Shown: positions 16,572-24,842 of the stretch, one piece after another
Position numbering within the stretch: position 1 is the stretch's first letter
Layout: every line of letters starts with the position of its first letter
Assembly: GCA_964587515.1 (NCBI GenBank)
Contig: CAZPMO010000047.1
Coordinates: 1-28,451 of the forward strand
DNA length: 28,451 nt
Source: CAZPMO01 sp964587515
Lineage (GTDB): Bacteria; Pseudomonadota; Alphaproteobacteria; MPNO01
Direction: 5' to 3'
Notes under the pieces: model-generated
What the model saw: only the letters and a program-made list of their open reading frames with translations
What the model was told of the DNA's origin: nothing
Databases searched by the model: none
Program-made: the position numbers and the translations under genes

Positions 16572-16884
16572 AAGTCACCGACCGAGAGTACAGGTAAATA
16601 AGGGGCGGATTAGGCCGCAACCAGTTGAGAGGTACTACAATGTTTTCAACATGTTAAATTCCCTTAAAGATATTTGCGGGCGCCGTTTGAATAATTCGTA
16701 AGTTGGCGCGATCCGGAAAACGCTGTTGTGCTTGAATTATATGAGCGGGCGGAGAGCGAACGACTAGGCGGTCGGCTCCGAAAGACTTCCAACCGACCCC
16801 CGACCAAATTTCACGCCGAGTTGACTTGTTGCGCGGTGGCGCGTCCGTCAGCCTGGCGTTTCCTTCAACGATTGCTGATGCGCC
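16572..16884. other. AT-richer intergenic stretch
   Basis: This 313-base stretch lies upstream of the broken glycosyltransferase and holds no gene I can support. Its composition is unlike its neighbours: 22 G/C of 60 at 16621-16680, against 42 of 60 at 14281-14340. A small inverted repeat ATGTT/AACAT with a 3-base loop is near 16640-16652, followed by the overlapping palindrome AACATGTT. It probably contains the glycosyltransferase promoter, but I could not place convincing boxes. Foreign origin together with the glycosyltransferase is possible. Confidence 0.4.
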
Positions 16885-17052
16885 ATGCGGATAGTGATAT
16901 GCGGTTTTCTGGGCGTCCTGGCCGTCGTCGCCCTGCTGGCGGCGGTTCAGGTTGCGCCCGCGATGGCCGGGCCGCCGCCCGATTGGGTGAAGGAACTGGT
17001 AATGCCGAGCGACGGCAATCAGGATCACGTGGTCGGCGAGGAGCTCTGCTGA
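16885..17052 (+). CDS. Possible small secreted peptide (55 residues)
   Basis: This short frame starts MRIVICGFLGVLAVVALLAA, continues to APAMA-GPPPDWVK and ends in EELC. Residues 1-28 look like a Sec signal peptide with an AxA cleavage site, leaving a mature peptide of about 27 residues with one terminal cysteine. Its stop lies one base from the end of the convergent MetE-like gene. I see no clear ribosome binding site and recognise no family. It may be a real small exported protein or the remnant of a longer one. Confidence is limited because short hydrophobic frames occur by chance in GC-rich DNA. Confidence 0.4.
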   Translation: MRIVICGFLGVLAVVALLAAVQVAPAMAGPPPDWVKELVMPSDGNQDHVVGEELC

Positions 17053-17053
17053 A

Positions 17054-18235
17054 CTACTCGGTCCGCACCAGGGAATAGCTTCCGTCTTCGGCGAGGCATT
17101 CGGCCGCGGGCAGACCCAATTCCTTGCGCACGATATTGGCGCCCTGGACCAGCGCGATCATCTTGTAGCGCGCGTGGCGGCGGCTCATGCCCTCGCGCCC
17201 CATGCCGCAATCCGACGAGATGACAAGCCGTTCCGCCGGGATGTGCTTGAGCGCCTCGCGGATATGGTGGGCGATCTCGTCGGGCCGTTCGACCTGGAGC
17301 GAATGGTGATCGATCACGCCGATCGCCACTTTCATGTCGGTAATTCGTTCGCCGATCGCCTCGAGATCCATCATGCCCGACGAGCACGACTCGAACGTAA
17401 TCACGTCGGCATCGACCTGGTTGAGATATTCAAGCGACGGCGCATAGCTCTGGACCTCCACGAACATGCGCTGCTGCGACGGGTTGCCCCAGCAGGTGTG
17501 GCACCACACCTCGGTCTTGTCGCGCAGGCCCTTGACGGTGTTGTTGAAGACATCCGCCAGTTCCTTCATGCCGAGCTTGCCAAAGATATCACCGCGCACC
17601 GGCACCATGTGGATCTGGGGTTCCTCGAGCTGAACCACCGGGCAGCCGGCGTCGGCCAGTTCGTGAAGCTCTTCGTTGATGGCGTCACTCAGCGCGTAGA
17701 GCCGCTCGACGGGGTCCTTGTAGAATTTATCATCGACCGCGACGGCGAGTATTTCCGGCGTAATGGTGCCGAACTTGACCGGCTTTTTGGTCATCCGCTG
17801 CGCCGTCTTCCACATATTGGTGTATTGCAGATCGCCGCGCCCGACGGGGCCGACGATGCTGGGCATCACGCGGGCTTCCAGGTAATCGTGCAATATGTGG
17901 CCCATGGGAAAGCCGACGCCGCCGGTGCGGAACACGGCCGGGTCGGGAATGCCCTTGTCGAAGCCGTCCATGTGGAACAGGGGATAGCTGGTCCAGCTCT
18001 GGCCGCCGATCTCCTCGTCGTAATGGGCGTCGCCATCGGTGACGATATCGAGCCCGGCGACTTCCTGTTCACGCAGATAAACAGAGACCGCGTCGACATA
18101 TTGCTCGCGGAACCGCGTATTGACCATCGCCTGCATGAAAGTCCGGGTTCCGAGATTTTCCCGAAACCAGTCCGGTCGGGGCAAGGAGCCGATGAGTGTC
18201 GTCGGCATGATGATGTCGGCGGTCGCGCGGTACAT
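17054..18235 (-). CDS. MetE C-terminal domain-like, zinc-dependent methyltransferase-family protein
   Basis: A 393-residue protein matching the C-terminal catalytic barrel of cobalamin-independent methionine synthase. The zinc ligands are in place: His246 and Cys248 (WCHTCWGN), Glu282 (FESCSSG) and Cys343 (SSDCGMG). It lacks the large N-terminal domain of full MetE (about 750 residues), so it is one of the short homologues. Some of these act in methyl transfer to other thiols, and many are unassigned. AGGGGGG lies before the ATG at 18235. It is the last gene of a minus-strand run after a quinone oxidoreductase and an alpha/beta hydrolase (86-base gap). The methyl donor and acceptor are unknown. 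Confidence 0.88.
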   Translation of the reverse strand: MYRATADIIMPTTLIGSLPRPDWFRENLGTRTFMQAMVNTRFREQYVDAVSVYLREQEVAGLDIVTDGDAHYDEEIGGQSWTSYPLFHMDGFDKGIPDPAVFRTGGVGFPMGHILHDYLEARVMPSIVGPVGRGDLQYTNMWKTAQRMTKKPVKFGTITPEILAVAVDDKFYKDPVERLYALSDAINEELHELADAGCPVVQLEEPQIHMVPVRGDIFGKLGMKELADVFNNTVKGLRDKTEVWCHTCWGNPSQQRMFVEVQSYAPSLEYLNQVDADVITFESCSSGMMDLEAIGERITDMKVAIGVIDHHSLQVERPDEIAHHIREALKHIPAERLVISSDCGMGREGMSRRHARYKMIALVQGANIVRKELGLPAAECLAEDGSYSLVRTE

Positions 18236-18321
18236 GTCGTGGCCCCCCTGAATTCTTATCTTCCGTAAGCCGGCATATTGTCAGCGAGGCTTCCGACTTG
18301 CAATGGCGGCGGTGGCCCGGT

Positions 18322-19263
18322 TCAGTCCAGCCGCGACGGCGAGCCCATGAAGCCGTGCAGAACATGCCAGAAGCGGTGGCGGTTGATGCCCAGCGCGGTG
18401 TTGTGGGCCTGACCGGCGACCATCACGATCTGCTTTTCCTTGGTGGGGAGCGCCGCGAAAAACGCAATCACGTCTTCTTGCGTCGCGATGCCGTCATGAT
18501 CGCCCCGGAAGATCATCACCGGACATGTGATGCTGGCCGGATCGACCGACGGCAGATTGACGCACATATCGATATACGTGCCGTTGGGGACGCTGCCGCC
18601 GCCATTGGCCATTTCGGCCGCTGCCGCCGCCTTCGGCAGTTCGGGAACCGTCAGCCCCTCCACGTCGCGCGAAAAGATGCCGCGATAGGTTTCCTCGTCG
18701 ACCACGCGCCGGTTTGTGGCGCGCCATTCGTCGATGCGTTCGGCGCGGCGCGCCAGCGTCGGCGAGTTCTCGCCGGTCCACACGAACGCCGCCATGGCGA
18801 GACGTTCGACCCGTTCCGGACACGCATTGGCGAAGGCACCGGCGCGCAGCGCCCCCGACGACGAGCCGAAGAACGCGTAAGACGCGACGCCGGTCTCGCG
18901 CTCGACCACTTCCATCGCCGCCTTGAGGTCCTCGACACCGTCGGCGATATAGGAAAACCCGTCGGTATGGGATGAGCGCCCATAGCCTTCGTGATCCAGC
19001 GTCCAGACGTCATAGCCAAGCGCCGCGAAGGCGTTCATGGCCGAATATTCGCCGGCGCCCGGCACTTCGAGATCATAGGTGGTGCGCGCCGAAAACGACG
19101 AGCCGTGCACCAGAAACAGCACCGGCAGATCCGGGTTCGCCGCCCGCGCCGCCGGTGAGAATTTGCGATAGAGATAAAGCTCGACCGCGCCCTTTTTCGC
19201 CCAATGTTCCTGGGCCACCAGATCGGCCGGGGCGGGGCGGGTCATCAGCTCGTTCATGTCCAT
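18322..19263 (-). CDS. Alpha/beta hydrolase
   Basis: A 313-residue alpha/beta hydrolase with oxyanion motif HGSSFSA (from residue 53), nucleophile elbow GSSSG (133-137, Ser135), probable acid Asp257 in GDHDG and catalytic His287 in GQAHNTALG. The hydrophobic core strands fit a cytoplasmic enzyme, and no signal peptide is seen. It begins 25 bases after the quinone oxidoreductase stop codon, so the two are likely co-transcribed. The family includes esterases, lactonases and C-C hydrolases; the substrate cannot be named. It is unrelated in detail to the hydrolase at 3417. An in-frame second ATG two codons later is an alternative start. Confidence 0.87.
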   Translation of the reverse strand: MDMNELMTRPAPADLVAQEHWAKKGAVELYLYRKFSPAARAANPDLPVLFLVHGSSFSARTTYDLEVPGAGEYSAMNAFAALGYDVWTLDHEGYGRSSHTDGFSYIADGVEDLKAAMEVVERETGVASYAFFGSSSGALRAGAFANACPERVERLAMAAFVWTGENSPTLARRAERIDEWRATNRRVVDEETYRGIFSRDVEGLTVPELPKAAAAAEMANGGGSVPNGTYIDMCVNLPSVDPASITCPVMIFRGDHDGIATQEDVIAFFAALPTKEKQIVMVAGQAHNTALGINRHRFWHVLHGFMGSPSRLD

Positions 19264-19288
19264 TACGGTGTTCCCTGTTCACATCCTG

Positions 19289-20290
19289 TTATGGCAGCAG
19301 CAGCACCGAGCCCGCTGTTTTGCGGTCTTCCAGGTCGCGATGGGCCTGGGCGGCGTCGCTCAACGCATAGGTTTGTCCGGTCTCGACCCTGAGAATGCCC
19401 CGGCGCACCAGATCGAACAATTCCGCGCAGGCCGCGCGGGCCTCGGCCGGGTCGGCGATATGGTGGCTGAAGCCGGGGCGCGAGACCGAGAGCGAACCCT
19501 TCTTGCTGAGCAGGATAAGATCGAGCGGCGGCACGTGGCCGGACGCGTTGCCGTAATTCACCAGCATGCCGAACGGGCGCGCGCAATCGAGGGATTTCTC
19601 GAACGTGTCCTTGCCGACCCCGTCGAACACCGCCGAGACACCATCTGGAACGAGCGCGCGCACGGCGTCGACGAAATCGACCTCGCGGTAAAGGATCGTG
19701 TGATCGCAACCATGCCGTTCGGCGAGGCGCGCCTTTTCCAGCGATCCCACCGTGCCGATCACTTCCGCCCCCAGATGATGCGACCACTGGCCGAGGATCA
19801 GCCCGACGCCGCTCGCCGCCGCATGGATCAGGATAGTGTCGCCGGGCTTGGGCCGGAAGACGCGGTTGATCACCATCGACGCGGTCAGCCCCTTCAGCAA
19901 CAGCGCCGCCGCGCAGGCTTCGGTAATATCGTCGGGCAGCGGGATCAGACACGAGGCCGGCAGGTTGCGTTCCTCGGCATAGGCGCCGGTGTTCTCATAA
20001 AACGGCCCGCCCGAACCCACATAGGCGACACGGTCGCCGGGCCGGACATTACCGACATCCGCGCCGACCGAGACGACAACGCCGGCGCCCTCGTTGCCGA
20101 GGATCACCGGGAACTTCATGGGCTCGGCGATATAGAACCCGCCGCGCCGCACGTTCACGTCCGAGAAATTGAGCGCGATCGCGCTGTGGCGGATGCGCAC
20201 CTCAAGGGCGCCGGGCGGCGGCAGTTCAATGTCCTCCCAGCGCAGCTCTTCCGGGCCGCCATTGGCGTGAATTCGCATCGCCTTCGTCAT
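19289..20290 (-). CDS. Zinc-free quinone oxidoreductase-type MDR protein
   Basis: A 333-residue NADPH-dependent reductase of the medium-chain family. An N-terminal GroES-like half (NFSDVNVRRGGFY, then PVILGNEGAGVVVSVG) is followed by a Rossmann half with AAASGVG (157-163). The cysteine and glutamate set of zinc alcohol dehydrogenases is absent, which fits quinone or enoyl reductases. I chose the ATG at 20290, where the conserved N-terminus begins; the frame is open 75 codons further upstream, but that part overlaps the divergent aldolase gene. It leads a run with the hydrolase and MetE-like genes. Possible roles are enone or quinone reduction. Confidence 0.9.
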   Translation of the reverse strand: MTKAMRIHANGGPEELRWEDIELPPPGALEVRIRHSAIALNFSDVNVRRGGFYIAEPMKFPVILGNEGAGVVVSVGADVGNVRPGDRVAYVGSGGPFYENTGAYAEERNLPASCLIPLPDDITEACAAALLLKGLTASMVINRVFRPKPGDTILIHAAASGVGLILGQWSHHLGAEVIGTVGSLEKARLAERHGCDHTILYREVDFVDAVRALVPDGVSAVFDGVGKDTFEKSLDCARPFGMLVNYGNASGHVPPLDLILLSKKGSLSVSRPGFSHHIADPAEARAACAELFDLVRRGILRVETGQTYALSDAAQAHRDLEDRKTAGSVLLLP

Positions 20291-20368
20291 ATGGGATGAA
20301 TAGCACGGGTGGTACTCAATCACCCAACGGCGCGCTAAGATCACGGCACCTGACAAGGAGACAAGGCG
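20291..20368. promoter_or_regulatory. Divergent promoter region
   Basis: This 78-base spacer separates the oxidoreductase and aldolase starts and must serve both. It contains a 5-bp inverted repeat, GGGTG (20307-20311) with CACCC (20321-20325), that could be an operator core. No clear -35/-10 pair is visible. AAGGAG follows near 20355, before the aldolase ATG. Confidence 0.3.
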
Positions 20369-21112
20369 ATGGAACACTCGACGGAAGTGAATGAAGGGCT
20401 CGAGTCCCTGATCAAGGCGTCCCGCATTTTGGAGATCAATGGCCACGGCGACCGCATCTGGGGACACACGGCGATGCGCGATCCCGACGGACGCGGCTTC
20501 TGGATGAAGCGCCACGCGATTTCATTGGGCGAAGTGTTCGAGGCCGGCGACTTCCAGCTTCTCGATTTCGAGGGTGAAATGCTGGACGGCAAGGGTCGGC
20601 GCCACAGCGAGTGGCCGATCCATGGCGAGATCTTTCAACTTCGGTCGGACATCAATTTCACCGCCCATACCCATCCCTTTTACAGCTCGATCTATTCCGC
20701 GGTGGCGGATGAGTTGCGCCAGGTACGCGGCGGCGTACCGATCGAGCCGGCGCGCTACCTCGGCAGTTCGGAGCTTGTGGTGACGCGCGAGCGCGGCCGC
20801 GAACTGGCCGAGGCATTGGGCAACCACCGCAGTGTCCTGATGCGCAATCACGGTGTGGTGTTTTGCGGCGCCAGCGTGCTTGAAATGGTGAAACAGGGGA
20901 TCGAACTGGAGGAAACTTGCCAACAGTCGCTGGCCGCGAACGGCTCCGGCTTCGCCTGGAGTTGGCCCGGCGACGACGAAATGGCGCGCAAGGGCGCCGA
21001 TGTAACAGGACGCAAACGCGACGACCCGTTATGGGATTATTATTGCCGCCTGCTCGCACGCGCGGAGGCACAAGGCGATTTCCGCCTGTCCCATGCGCCG
21101 GTTCCGGTTTAG
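20369..21112 (+). CDS. Class II aldolase/adducin-family protein
   Basis: A 247-residue protein of the class II aldolase/adducin family. Zinc ligands are visible as His100 and His102 (AHTHP) and His161 (RNHGVV), with a likely catalytic Glu87 in IHGEIF. Family members cleave or decarboxylate phosphorylated or other hydroxy-acids in the cytoplasm, while some lack aldolase activity. AAGGAG lies upstream of the ATG. The gene is divergent to the quinone oxidoreductase and converges with the ThDP decarboxylase beta subunit, leaving only 6 bases between stop codons. A functional link with either neighbour is inferred from position only. Confidence 0.88.
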   Translation: MEHSTEVNEGLESLIKASRILEINGHGDRIWGHTAMRDPDGRGFWMKRHAISLGEVFEAGDFQLLDFEGEMLDGKGRRHSEWPIHGEIFQLRSDINFTAHTHPFYSSIYSAVADELRQVRGGVPIEPARYLGSSELVVTRERGRELAEALGNHRSVLMRNHGVVFCGASVLEMVKQGIELEETCQQSLAANGSGFAWSWPGDDEMARKGADVTGRKRDDPLWDYYCRLLARAEAQGDFRLSHAPVPV

Positions 21113-21118
21113 CCCGGC

Positions 21119-21712
21119 TTAAGCGCCGCCGGATTTTTCGAGATAGGCCTTGCGGAAGCGCACGCGGTTGGCGGCGAGGTCCCAATCGCGTTTGTATTCC
21201 GGCGGCGGCCCCGCCGTGACCCGCGCCACCAACAATCTCGGCGCCGGAGCCTCGACGAGAAACTTGGCGGCCGCGTCGAGCTGGTCGGCCCGCTCGAATT
21301 CCATGGTCGATGGCAACCCGGCGCCCTCCGCCATCAGGGCGAGTTTGGTGCGTCGCGATGTATGGCCGGGCTGGCCGCCGGTTTCGCCGTGGACCCCGTT
21401 ATCGACACAGACGACGGTGAGATTATCGGGCATCATCGAGGCGACGGTCGCCAGCGCGCCGACATTCATCATCAGTTCGCCATCGCCGGTGACCACGGCC
21501 ACCTGCGCTTCCGGCGCCGCCAGCGCCATGCCGAGCCCGATCGAGACGGCCGCGCCCATCGCGCCGCCCATGGTCAGCAGATTGTCGCTCTCGTTGGTCA
21601 GGGCCGCCATGTCGCGGGCCGCGCCAGCCAGCCCGGTCACGAACAGATACCGGTCGGGGTCCGGAAACAGCCGGCCCATGATGTCGCGCCGATCGAGAGA
21701 GGCTTCCGTCAT
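21119..21712 (-). CDS. ThDP-dependent 2-oxoacid decarboxylase, beta subunit (ComE-like)
   Basis: A 197-residue protein equal to the pyrophosphate-binding half of a thiamine diphosphate enzyme. GDG at 76-78, followed by N105 in VDNG about 29 residues later, is the ThDP/Mg motif. GAMGAAVSIGLGMALA and the motif flank MMNVGALATV resemble sulfopyruvate decarboxylase ComE. The pyrimidine-binding half is the separate upstream gene (19-base gap), so the active site would lie between two subunits. The family decarboxylates sulfopyruvate or phosphonopyruvate, but relatives with other 2-oxoacid substrates exist. Linkage to a TRAP transporter suggests the substrate, or its precursor, is imported (inference). 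Confidence 0.88.
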   Translation of the reverse strand: MTEASLDRRDIMGRLFPDPDRYLFVTGLAGAARDMAALTNESDNLLTMGGAMGAAVSIGLGMALAAPEAQVAVVTGDGELMMNVGALATVASMMPDNLTVVCVDNGVHGETGGQPGHTSRRTKLALMAEGAGLPSTMEFERADQLDAAAKFLVEAPAPRLLVARVTAGPPPEYKRDWDLAANRVRFRKAYLEKSGGA

Positions 21713-21731
21713 GTTGTTCCCTCCCCGACCG

Positions 21732-22253
21732 TCAGAACGGCTTCGCGCCGAGAAATTTCTGCGACAGGATCAGGGCAACCCCCTGCCCGCCCTTGAAGGC
21801 CGCCGCCGAGGCCGCCTGTGTCGCGTCCTCCAGATCCTCGATGCGTTCGACCCTGATGGTCAGGATGCCCATGGCTTCGAGCACCGGTTCCACCGCCTGG
21901 CCCATGGGATATTGCCACGGGTTCATTTCGCCGACCTCGCCGCGCATGGTGACAATCATGAGTACGGGGAACCGGCCGCCTTTTACCAGCGACAGGAAAT
22001 TCGGGCAGTTTCCGACGCCAGAAGACTGCATGCACAGCACCGCGCGGGCGCCGACCAGATCGGCCCCGGCGCAGATCCCAACGCCTTCCTCTTCGGTGGA
22101 CAGCATCACGGTCCGCGTTTCGTTATGGGCGTCGGCGAGCTGAATAAGCGACGTGTTGCCGCTGTCCGGCACATAGGCGAACAGCGACACGCCGTCTTCG
22201 ACCAGCCGGTCGAAGATTTGCCGGGACCATACTTCGCGTTCGGGGGTGTTCAT
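21732..22253 (-). CDS. ThDP-dependent 2-oxoacid decarboxylase, alpha subunit (ComD-like)
   Basis: A 173-residue protein equal to the pyrimidine-binding half of a thiamine diphosphate enzyme. EEEGVGICAGADL (about 54-66) holds the glutamate that activates the cofactor ring. MQSSGVGN (75-82), RGEVGE and PMGQA match sulfopyruvate decarboxylase ComD closely. It pairs with the beta subunit encoded 19 bases downstream. Its ATG overlaps the stop codon of the TRAP large permease gene in ATGA (22250-22253), so translation is coupled to the transporter. The same frame stays open far upstream across the permease gene, but that extension is a shadow, not a fusion. Confidence 0.88.
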   Translation of the reverse strand: MNTPEREVWSRQIFDRLVEDGVSLFAYVPDSGNTSLIQLADAHNETRTVMLSTEEEGVGICAGADLVGARAVLCMQSSGVGNCPNFLSLVKGGRFPVLMIVTMRGEVGEMNPWQYPMGQAVEPVLEAMGILTIRVERIEDLEDATQAASAAAFKGGQGVALILSQKFLGAKPF

Positions 22254-23614
22254 CCGTAAACCAGATTGGGCAACCACAGGATGGTCTGCGGGAACAAAAT
22301 ACAGATCGCAAGCCCGATCGCCTGGATCGCCAGGAACGGCAACGCGGAGCGGAAAATGATCCCCATGGTGATCTCGGGCGGCGCGACGCTTTTCAGATAG
22401 AACAGCGCATAGCCGAAGGGCGGGCTCAGGAACGACATCTGCATGTTCACCATGTAAACGACGCCGAACCACAACGCAATATCGGACGCCGGAACCCCGG
22501 GCAATCCCAGAAGACCGTCGAAACTCATTGTCTTCATCAGCGGCACGAAAATCGGCACCGCCAGCAGCAGGATGCCGACCCAGTCCAGAAACATCCCGAG
22601 GATGATCAGCAGGACCATCATGATCAGTAATATGCCGTAGGGACCGAGACCGGTGCCGATCAGCGTTTCGGCGACGAATTGCTGGCCGCCCTGAAGGATG
22701 TAGAAGCCGACGAAAATCGAGGCGCCGAAGATGATCCACAGCACCATGGACGACGCCTTCAGCGTGGTTATCGCGGCTTCGCGGACCGAGACCCAGTTGA
22801 GACGGCGGTGCATCGCGGCCACGAACACGGCGCCGAACGTGCCGATGCCGGCGGCCTCCACCGGGGTCGCGATGCCGGTGAAGATCACGCCGAGGACGAG
22901 AACGATCAGCAGCAGCGGCGCAATGATGCCGCGCAGCAATCTGATCTTCTCGGCCAGATCGACCCGCTCGTCCTCGGGCAGCGCTGGCCCCGCGTTCGGG
23001 TCGATATAGCTTCGCGCCGTTACATAGAAAATATACAGCCCGGACAGGATCAATCCCGGAATGACAGCGCCGATGAACAACTCGCCCACCGATTGCTGGG
23101 CGACGACGGCGAAGATGATGGCCAGGATTGACGGCGGTATCAGAATGCCGAGAGTGCCGCCGGCGAGGATCGAGCCACAGGCCAGTCGCGGATCGTAGCC
23201 GCGGCGCAGCATTGCCGGCAGGGCCAGAATGCCCATGGTGACCTCGGCCGCGCCGATCACGCCGACCATCGCGGCGAGGATGGTCGAGGCGATGATGGTC
23301 GCCGCGGCAAGCCCGCCTTTGAGGCCGCCCAACAGCTTGTAGACGACGTCGAATAGGTCCTCGATCAAACCCGCGCGTTCCAGCATTGCCGCCATGAAGA
23401 TGAACAGCGGGATCGCCGAAAGCTGGTAATCCGTCATGAACGGGAAGATGCGTGACGGCAGGATGTTGAGCGCCGAGAGATCGCCGAACAGAAACAGGAA
23501 GATACATCCCAGCCCGCCGGTCACGAAGGCCAGCGGCAGGCCCGCCATCAACAGCACCGCGAGCGACGAGAACATCGCCACGGTCAGCCAGCCAATGCCG
23601 ATTTCCAATCCCAT
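22250..23614 (-). CDS. dctM: TRAP transporter large permease (DctM family)
   Basis: A 454-residue polytopic membrane protein of the TRAP large-subunit family, with about twelve hydrophobic segments and repeated Gly/Pro-rich re-entrant motifs such as GGTLGILIPPSILAIIFAVV in the first half. It forms the sodium-driven translocation channel for a carboxylate delivered by the periplasmic binding protein. It begins 6 bases after the small-subunit stop codon and its own stop overlaps the ComD-like start. Its length is typical. The substrate is set by the binding protein, so it is unknown here. Confidence 0.93.
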   Translation of the reverse strand: MGLEIGIGWLTVAMFSSLAVLLMAGLPLAFVTGGLGCIFLFLFGDLSALNILPSRIFPFMTDYQLSAIPLFIFMAAMLERAGLIEDLFDVVYKLLGGLKGGLAAATIIASTILAAMVGVIGAAEVTMGILALPAMLRRGYDPRLACGSILAGGTLGILIPPSILAIIFAVVAQQSVGELFIGAVIPGLILSGLYIFYVTARSYIDPNAGPALPEDERVDLAEKIRLLRGIIAPLLLIVLVLGVIFTGIATPVEAAGIGTFGAVFVAAMHRRLNWVSVREAAITTLKASSMVLWIIFGASIFVGFYILQGGQQFVAETLIGTGLGPYGILLIMMVLLIILGMFLDWVGILLLAVPIFVPLMKTMSFDGLLGLPGVPASDIALWFGVVYMVNMQMSFLSPPFGYALFYLKSVAPPEITMGIIFRSALPFLAIQAIGLAICILFPQTILWLPNLVYG

Positions 23615-23620
23615 TACCGG

Positions 23621-24805
23621 TTAACCCGTGGCCCGCTGTTGGGTGAAGTAAATGACATCGCGGATCAGCTTGGCGGCCCCTTGCAGGGTGATCAGAGCGG
23701 CGCCGACGACGATCGACAGCTTGACCGGCCAATACTGGATCGCCCACTCGGTGAACGAGACCTCGAACACGTTCACCGAATCCATGCTGAAGATGAATCC
23801 CGTGATCAGTAACGTCAGGGTAAAGACGAAGAAGAAGATTGACGTAATCATGTCGAGCAGCGCCTTGGCGCGCTCGGACAGCATCTCGTAAATCACATCG
23901 ACCCGGACGTGGGAATCCTCACGCAGCGCGAAGGCGCCGGAAAGCAGATACTGCATGCCGAACATCAGGAACATGCTTTCATGGGCCCAGTTGGTGGGCG
24001 AGTTGAACACGTAGCGCGCGACCACTTCGTAGTAATAGACGAACACCGCCACGACGGCCCAATAGGCGACGAAGTTCCCGGCCACGCCGCTGAGCGCGTC
24101 GATCGCGCGGGTCGCGGGATTGTGGATCGCGGCCCGGGGACCGGCCGGACCGCCCCTTTCCATGACCGAGAAATCGGCGGGCGGCGGCAAATCCGCCTCC
24201 AACGCGTTGCAGCGTGCCCGCAGACCGCCCATCAGGAAAAAATCGGCGATCAGCGCGATCAGGATAAGCGCCGCGAAACAGCCCGAGAAGGCTTCCCACT
24301 GGGCCAGCACCACATCGGTGCCGGCCAGCTTGATTTTCACCGCGACCAGCGCTTCCTTGGCCTGTTCCAGCTTCGCGGCCGCGCCGTCGCGACCGCGCGC
24401 CAGGGCCTTGGCAAAACGCTCGACGTCGAACTCCGCGCCTTTCAGCGCATTGGATGCTTCCGAAACCAGGTTGCGCGCACCGGCCCCGCGCTTGTTGCCA
24501 TACAGAACCAGAACGAACATCAGAACATAGGCGGCGCCGAATTTGGGCGCCCGCAAATAGAACCGGTGCAGCCCCACGAAACCGGCGGTGAACCACAACA
24601 GATAGGCAATAGGCGCGGTGACCCGGTCGCGCGGTCGGGTGCGTTGTTCGTCCCGGCGCACCAAGTACATCGCGATCAACGGGAACGCGATCAGGCCGAT
24701 CCAGTAAACGCCATGCGGCAGAACCAGCGTCAGCCCGGGCAGCCGCACCCAATCGGGCAGGATCGCGTAAATGAATTCCGCGAATATTTCCGCTATTCCG
24801 GCCAT
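23621..24805 (-). CDS. dctQ: TM2-coiled-coil-DctQ fusion, TRAP transporter small permease
   Basis: A 394-residue protein, about twice the usual DctQ length. Residues 240-390 are the ordinary small-subunit domain with four membrane segments (YYEVVARYVFNSPTNWAHE near 258-276, then HVRVDVIYEMLSERAKALLD). The N-terminal half has membrane segments near 33-48 and 64-102, with a TM2-like motif AGFVGLHRFYL (74-84). A charged helical stretch (about 110-162) follows, then another membrane segment (175-193). TRAP small subunits support DctM; the extra half has no assigned role. It follows the binding-protein gene after a hairpin and lies 6 bases before dctM. Confidence 0.88.
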   Translation of the reverse strand: MAGIAEIFAEFIYAILPDWVRLPGLTLVLPHGVYWIGLIAFPLIAMYLVRRDEQRTRPRDRVTAPIAYLLWFTAGFVGLHRFYLRAPKFGAAYVLMFVLVLYGNKRGAGARNLVSEASNALKGAEFDVERFAKALARGRDGAAAKLEQAKEALVAVKIKLAGTDVVLAQWEAFSGCFAALILIALIADFFLMGGLRARCNALEADLPPPADFSVMERGGPAGPRAAIHNPATRAIDALSGVAGNFVAYWAVVAVFVYYYEVVARYVFNSPTNWAHESMFLMFGMQYLLSGAFALREDSHVRVDVIYEMLSERAKALLDMITSIFFFVFTLTLLITGFIFSMDSVNVFEVSFTEWAIQYWPVKLSIVVGAALITLQGAAKLIRDVIYFTQQRATG

Positions 24806-24842
24806 AAGATGCCGCCGTTAGGAGCCTGAATAAATACTACGC

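Noticed and set aside
16654..17028. A 124-codon minus-strand frame in the intergenic region
   Set aside because: It has no ribosome binding site, no recognisable domain and a shadow-like composition, and it overlaps the candidate small secreted peptide.
21732..23747. A single 671-codon open frame suggesting a large fusion protein ending in the ComD-like domain
   Set aside because: The upstream part is an Arg/Gly/Asp/His-rich shadow of the real dctM frame, which has clear membrane segments. The ComD-like protein starts cleanly at 22253 in an ATGA overlap.
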